Source of the DNA: Spirochaetaceae bacterium
Lineage (GTDB): Bacteria > Spirochaetota > Spirochaetia > UBA9216
Direction: 5' to 3'
Length of the DNA: 7,939 bases
Assembly (NCBI GenBank): GCA_028527945.1
Contig: JAQQAK010000040.1
Span: forward strand, 1-7,939
The notes under the pieces are model-generated. The model ran no database searches. It saw nothing but the letters and a program-made list of their open reading frames with translations, and was not told where the DNA came from. Below are positions 5,391-7,939 of the stretch, in pieces; the first letter of the stretch is position 1; each line of letters begins with the position of its first letter. A program made the translations under genes and the position numbers.

Positions 5391-7755
5391 CATGAGTTTG
5401 AATAAAATCAATTTGCCGCCAAAAAAAAGTATAATTTTATGGGCAGCTCTCCATGCTGTTCTTTTACTTGTTTTTCTGATTCATGGAGGAATGAGCATAA
5501 GTACCAATCTTTATGCAATTCTGCCGAAAACTAACGAGCAGCAAAAATTATCAGATGTAGAAAATGTCGTAACCAGTCGGCTTAATAGTCAGTTAACTAT
5601 TCTTGTTGGTAATAAAGATTTATCGTCCGCTGAGCATGAAGCAGATGTTCTTGGTGAATATATGTCTGGTATTGCTGGTCTTAAAGATGTTCAGTTGAAG
5701 TATGGTACTGGCGCTCTTGATGATTTTGTTTCTGTCTTGCATAAATCTCGTTATCATTTTCTGTCGCCAGCTGTAAAAAAAAGTCTTGAAAATGATAATA
5801 TAAACTACCTTAGACAAAATTGTTTTTTTCAATTAAATGGGCCTTTTGCGCTTGGTAATTTAAATTATCTTCCTGAAGATCCCTTTTTGCTGGCATCGTC
5901 TCACTTACAGGATTTTCTGAATTCAAGTTTGCTTTCTTCAAACGCAATGTCTCTTAAAGATTCGTACCTTCATCGTGAATATAATGGCCGTCACTGGATT
6001 ATGCTTACCGCTAAAACAGATTCTTCTGGTTCAGAAATAGATATAAAAACAAATCCTGTTGCGTCTCTTCTTGAGTATAGAGAGAATTTGCTCCTTTCTG
6101 ACCCTGCATCTGAAATCGTTTTTTCCGGAGTTCCAGTTCACTCATATTTGGCTGCAAGGCAATCTCAACGTGAAATTTCTTTTTTGAGTACATTGTCAAC
6201 ATTATTTATAGTTGTGTTGGTTTTGTTGGTGTTTCGCTCTTTTTTACCTTTAGGCGCTACTTTTTTCTCTATTTTGATGGGAATCTTGTCCGGTTTAGCT
6301 GGTGTTGCAATTATTTTTGATGAAATACATATTTTTACAATAGTTTTCGGTACTAGTTTAATTGGAATAACGGTAGATTATTCATTTCATTATTTAACAC
6401 ATTGGGCAGAGAGCCGATTGGATGGAAAAAAAATACTCAATGATGTTATTCCTGGAATCTCTATAGGACTTTTAACCACTTTTATTAGTTATGGCTCTTT
6501 CTTTTTCTGCCCCTTTCCATTAATGCGTCAGATGGCCCTTTTTTCTCTTTTTGGTCTTTGCAGCAGCTTTTTGACTGTAGGATTAATTTATCCGGTTTTA
6601 CCTAAAGCTAAAATGAGAACAAGCGAAAATATTGGCAAAGCGATAAATGGCGTAAGTCGGCTTTTTGATTTTTCAGCCAGACTTAAGACTCCTGTAAGAA
6701 TTGTTATTGTTATTCTTCTTACAGCTTTTCTCTTTTTTGGTATTCCTCGTCTTTCTATAAGTAATTCTGTAACAGACTATTATACCATGAGTGAACAGAT
6801 GAAAGCCTGGGAAATGACTTCCAGAGAAGTTCTTGATCTTCGTTCTACAGGAATTTATCTGACAATAGAGGGAAGCAGTCTTGAAGATTGTTTGGAAACT
6901 TCTGAAAGAATCCAAGCGGATATTGATGAAATGATATCTAAAGATGTTTTAGGTTCTGCAATGGGGCTTCAGCAGTTTTTGCCATCACATAAATCCCAAC
7001 AGAGCCAATATCAGCTTGTTAAAGAAAAAATGCTGCCTGCTGCTTTGCGGCAGTTTATTGAACTTGGTTTTTCAAATACTGACTATAAAAACTGGTTGGA
7101 AGATTTTAATTCTCGTGAAGATCAATTTTTGGAAAAGGCTGATATTTTAAAGCTACCTATAGGTTCGTTATTAGACACCTTTGATGCCGGGGAAGTTGAC
7201 GGTTCATATTATTTAAATATCATGCTTTTTGATGTTAAAGATATAGATTCTATAAAATCCTGGACAAATGGGCAGAATAAAGTTTTTCTAATGAATAAGG
7301 TTAATGAATTAAATTTAACATTAGAAAAATTAAGCCGACTGTCTCTTTTAATTATAGCGGCATCATATGCTCTGATTTTTATTGTTCTCATGTTTCGTTA
7401 TCCTTTTAAGAAAGCCGCGTCTATTGTTTTAATTCCAATTGCTGCTAGTTTGATAGCGCTTAATATTGTGATTTTATTAAAGCTGCCAGTTAACCTTTTT
7501 GTCATAGTTGGTTTAATCCTTATTCCGGGAATGGGTAGTGATTATATAATTTTACTGAATGAGAGAAAATCCGCAGATCCCGCAGTTTATCTATCTATTT
7601 TAATGAGTCTTCTAACAACATTATTATCTTTTTCTTTACTTGGAATGACACAACTTGCAGGTGGTTTTGGTATCACTGTTGCTTCTGGATTATTTGCCGC
7701 GTTTTTCTTAACTATTTTGCTTGAACCAGTTTTTATGAGAAGGAATGAAGAATGA
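5377..7755 (+). CDS. apeM: MMPL/RND-superfamily lipid exporter (ApeM)
   Basis: The 792-residue inner-membrane protein has the duplicated MMPL architecture: TM1 (~19-36), a large periplasmic domain (~38-268), five clustered membrane helices (~269-408), TM7 (~440-455), a second periplasmic domain (~457-654) and a last bundle of five helices (~655-787). Each half keeps the membrane motif with Asp-Tyr expected to act in proton relay: GITVDYSFHY (330-339, D334) and GMGSDYIILL (718-727, D722). Family members export complex lipids using the proton gradient, so this one should extract the polyene lipid from the inner membrane and hand it to ApeL or ApeN. Length is typical for APE exporters, with no frameshift. 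Its stop overlaps the apeN start by ATGA. Confidence 0.9.
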   Translation: MSFRNMSLNKINLPPKKSIILWAALHAVLLLVFLIHGGMSISTNLYAILPKTNEQQKLSDVENVVTSRLNSQLTILVGNKDLSSAEHEADVLGEYMSGIAGLKDVQLKYGTGALDDFVSVLHKSRYHFLSPAVKKSLENDNINYLRQNCFFQLNGPFALGNLNYLPEDPFLLASSHLQDFLNSSLLSSNAMSLKDSYLHREYNGRHWIMLTAKTDSSGSEIDIKTNPVASLLEYRENLLLSDPASEIVFSGVPVHSYLAARQSQREISFLSTLSTLFIVVLVLLVFRSFLPLGATFFSILMGILSGLAGVAIIFDEIHIFTIVFGTSLIGITVDYSFHYLTHWAESRLDGKKILNDVIPGISIGLLTTFISYGSFFFCPFPLMRQMALFSLFGLCSSFLTVGLIYPVLPKAKMRTSENIGKAINGVSRLFDFSARLKTPVRIVIVILLTAFLFFGIPRLSISNSVTDYYTMSEQMKAWEMTSREVLDLRSTGIYLTIEGSSLEDCLETSERIQADIDEMISKDVLGSAMGLQQFLPSHKSQQSQYQLVKEKMLPAALRQFIELGFSNTDYKNWLEDFNSREDQFLEKADILKLPIGSLLDTFDAGEVDGSYYLNIMLFDVKDIDSIKSWTNGQNKVFLMNKVNELNLTLEKLSRLSLLIIAASYALIFIVLMFRYPFKKAASIVLIPIAASLIALNIVILLKLPVNLFVIVGLILIPGMGSDYIILLNERKSADPAVYLSILMSLLTTLLSFSLLGMTQLAGGFGITVASGLFAAFFLTILLEPVFMRRNEE

Positions 7756-7939
7756 AAATTATTCTAAAAATATGTTCAGTTTTTATAATTATTATTTCAC
7801 TTTTTTCGTGTATGACTGTGCGAGAAGAAAATAAGGATTATCAAATCTTTCTTACTAATGAAAAATCAATACAGCTTCTGCCTCCCGGATGTCTTGAAAA
7901 GCCTTTATCTGTTCAGCAGCTTATTCATGGATCACATGG
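7752..7939 (+). CDS. apeN: DUF3261-like outer-membrane lipoprotein, N-terminal part (ApeN; truncated by window end)
   Basis: Sixty-two codons are visible, starting at an ATG that overlaps the apeM stop, with AAGGA at 7740-7744 giving 7-nt spacing. The start MKIILK is followed by a hydrophobic stretch and LFSC, placing the lipid-bearing cysteine at residue 20. The bulky Phe at position -2 is unusual for enteric lipoboxes but tolerated in relaxed spirochaetal ones. Downstream, LLPPGCLEKPLSVQQLIHG (42-60) resembles the N-terminal part of DUF3261 proteins, which follow the MMPL gene in APE clusters. The function is not established; a role in receiving or inserting the polyene at the outer membrane is plausible. 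The gene continues beyond the window. Confidence 0.72.
   Translation, partial: MKIILKICSVFIIIISLFSCMTVREENKDYQIFLTNEKSIQLLPPGCLEKPLSVQQLIHGSH

Overview
This window holds the middle of an aryl polyene (APE) biosynthesis operon, all on the + strand. APEs are yellow, membrane-bound polyene pigments made by an unusual type II polyketide/fatty-acid-like system in many Gram-negative bacteria. The gene order matches the apeF-G-H-I-J-K-L-M-N core of known APE clusters: acyl carrier protein (3' end only), a small polytopic membrane protein, an acyl-activating ligase fused to a hotdog dehydratase, a glycosyltransferase fused to a LpxL-type acyltransferase, a thioesterase, a LolA-like periplasmic carrier, an MMPL/RND-type exporter, and the 5' end of a DUF3261-like lipoprotein gene. 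Symbols follow the ApeA-R naming and rest on motifs and gene order. No database search was possible.

The organism has a low-GC genome (around one third GC by eye) and clear Shine-Dalgarno sites (GGAG, GAGGAG, AAGGA). It must have an outer membrane, because the products include a LolA-like carrier and a lipoprotein. Strong Shine-Dalgarno sites argue against Bacteroidetes, where the related flexirubin clusters occur. The relaxed lipobox (LFSC) and composition would fit a host-associated spirochaete such as Treponema, but this is a weak inference.

Layout. Positions 1-78: end of an ACP. Positions 78-4505: apeG, apeHI fusion, apeJ and apeK, packed with overlaps of 1 to 16 nt or a 2-nt gap, so probably translationally coupled. 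Positions 4506-4736: the only real intergenic gap, 231 bp. It begins with a weak hairpin plus T8 and then contains a block markedly richer in GC than its surroundings (69 of 150 bases over 4541-4690), with several long-range complementary segments. Positions 4737-7939: apeL, apeM and the start of apeN, again overlapping. Both ends of the window are cut inside the operon.

How the genes work together (established for the family, inferred here). ApeH loads an aryl starter acid onto an ACP. Ketosynthases and a ketoreductase outside the window, with the ApeI dehydratase, extend the conjugated chain. ApeK is a hotdog thioesterase for release or editing. ApeJ would add a sugar and/or acyl group to make the lipid-anchored form. 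ApeL, ApeM and ApeN look like a dedicated route that moves the finished lipid from the inner membrane across the periplasm to the outer membrane. The most unusual points are the apeH-apeI fusion with an apparent Asn in the dehydratase acid position, and the structured GC-richer element between the biosynthetic and export halves.
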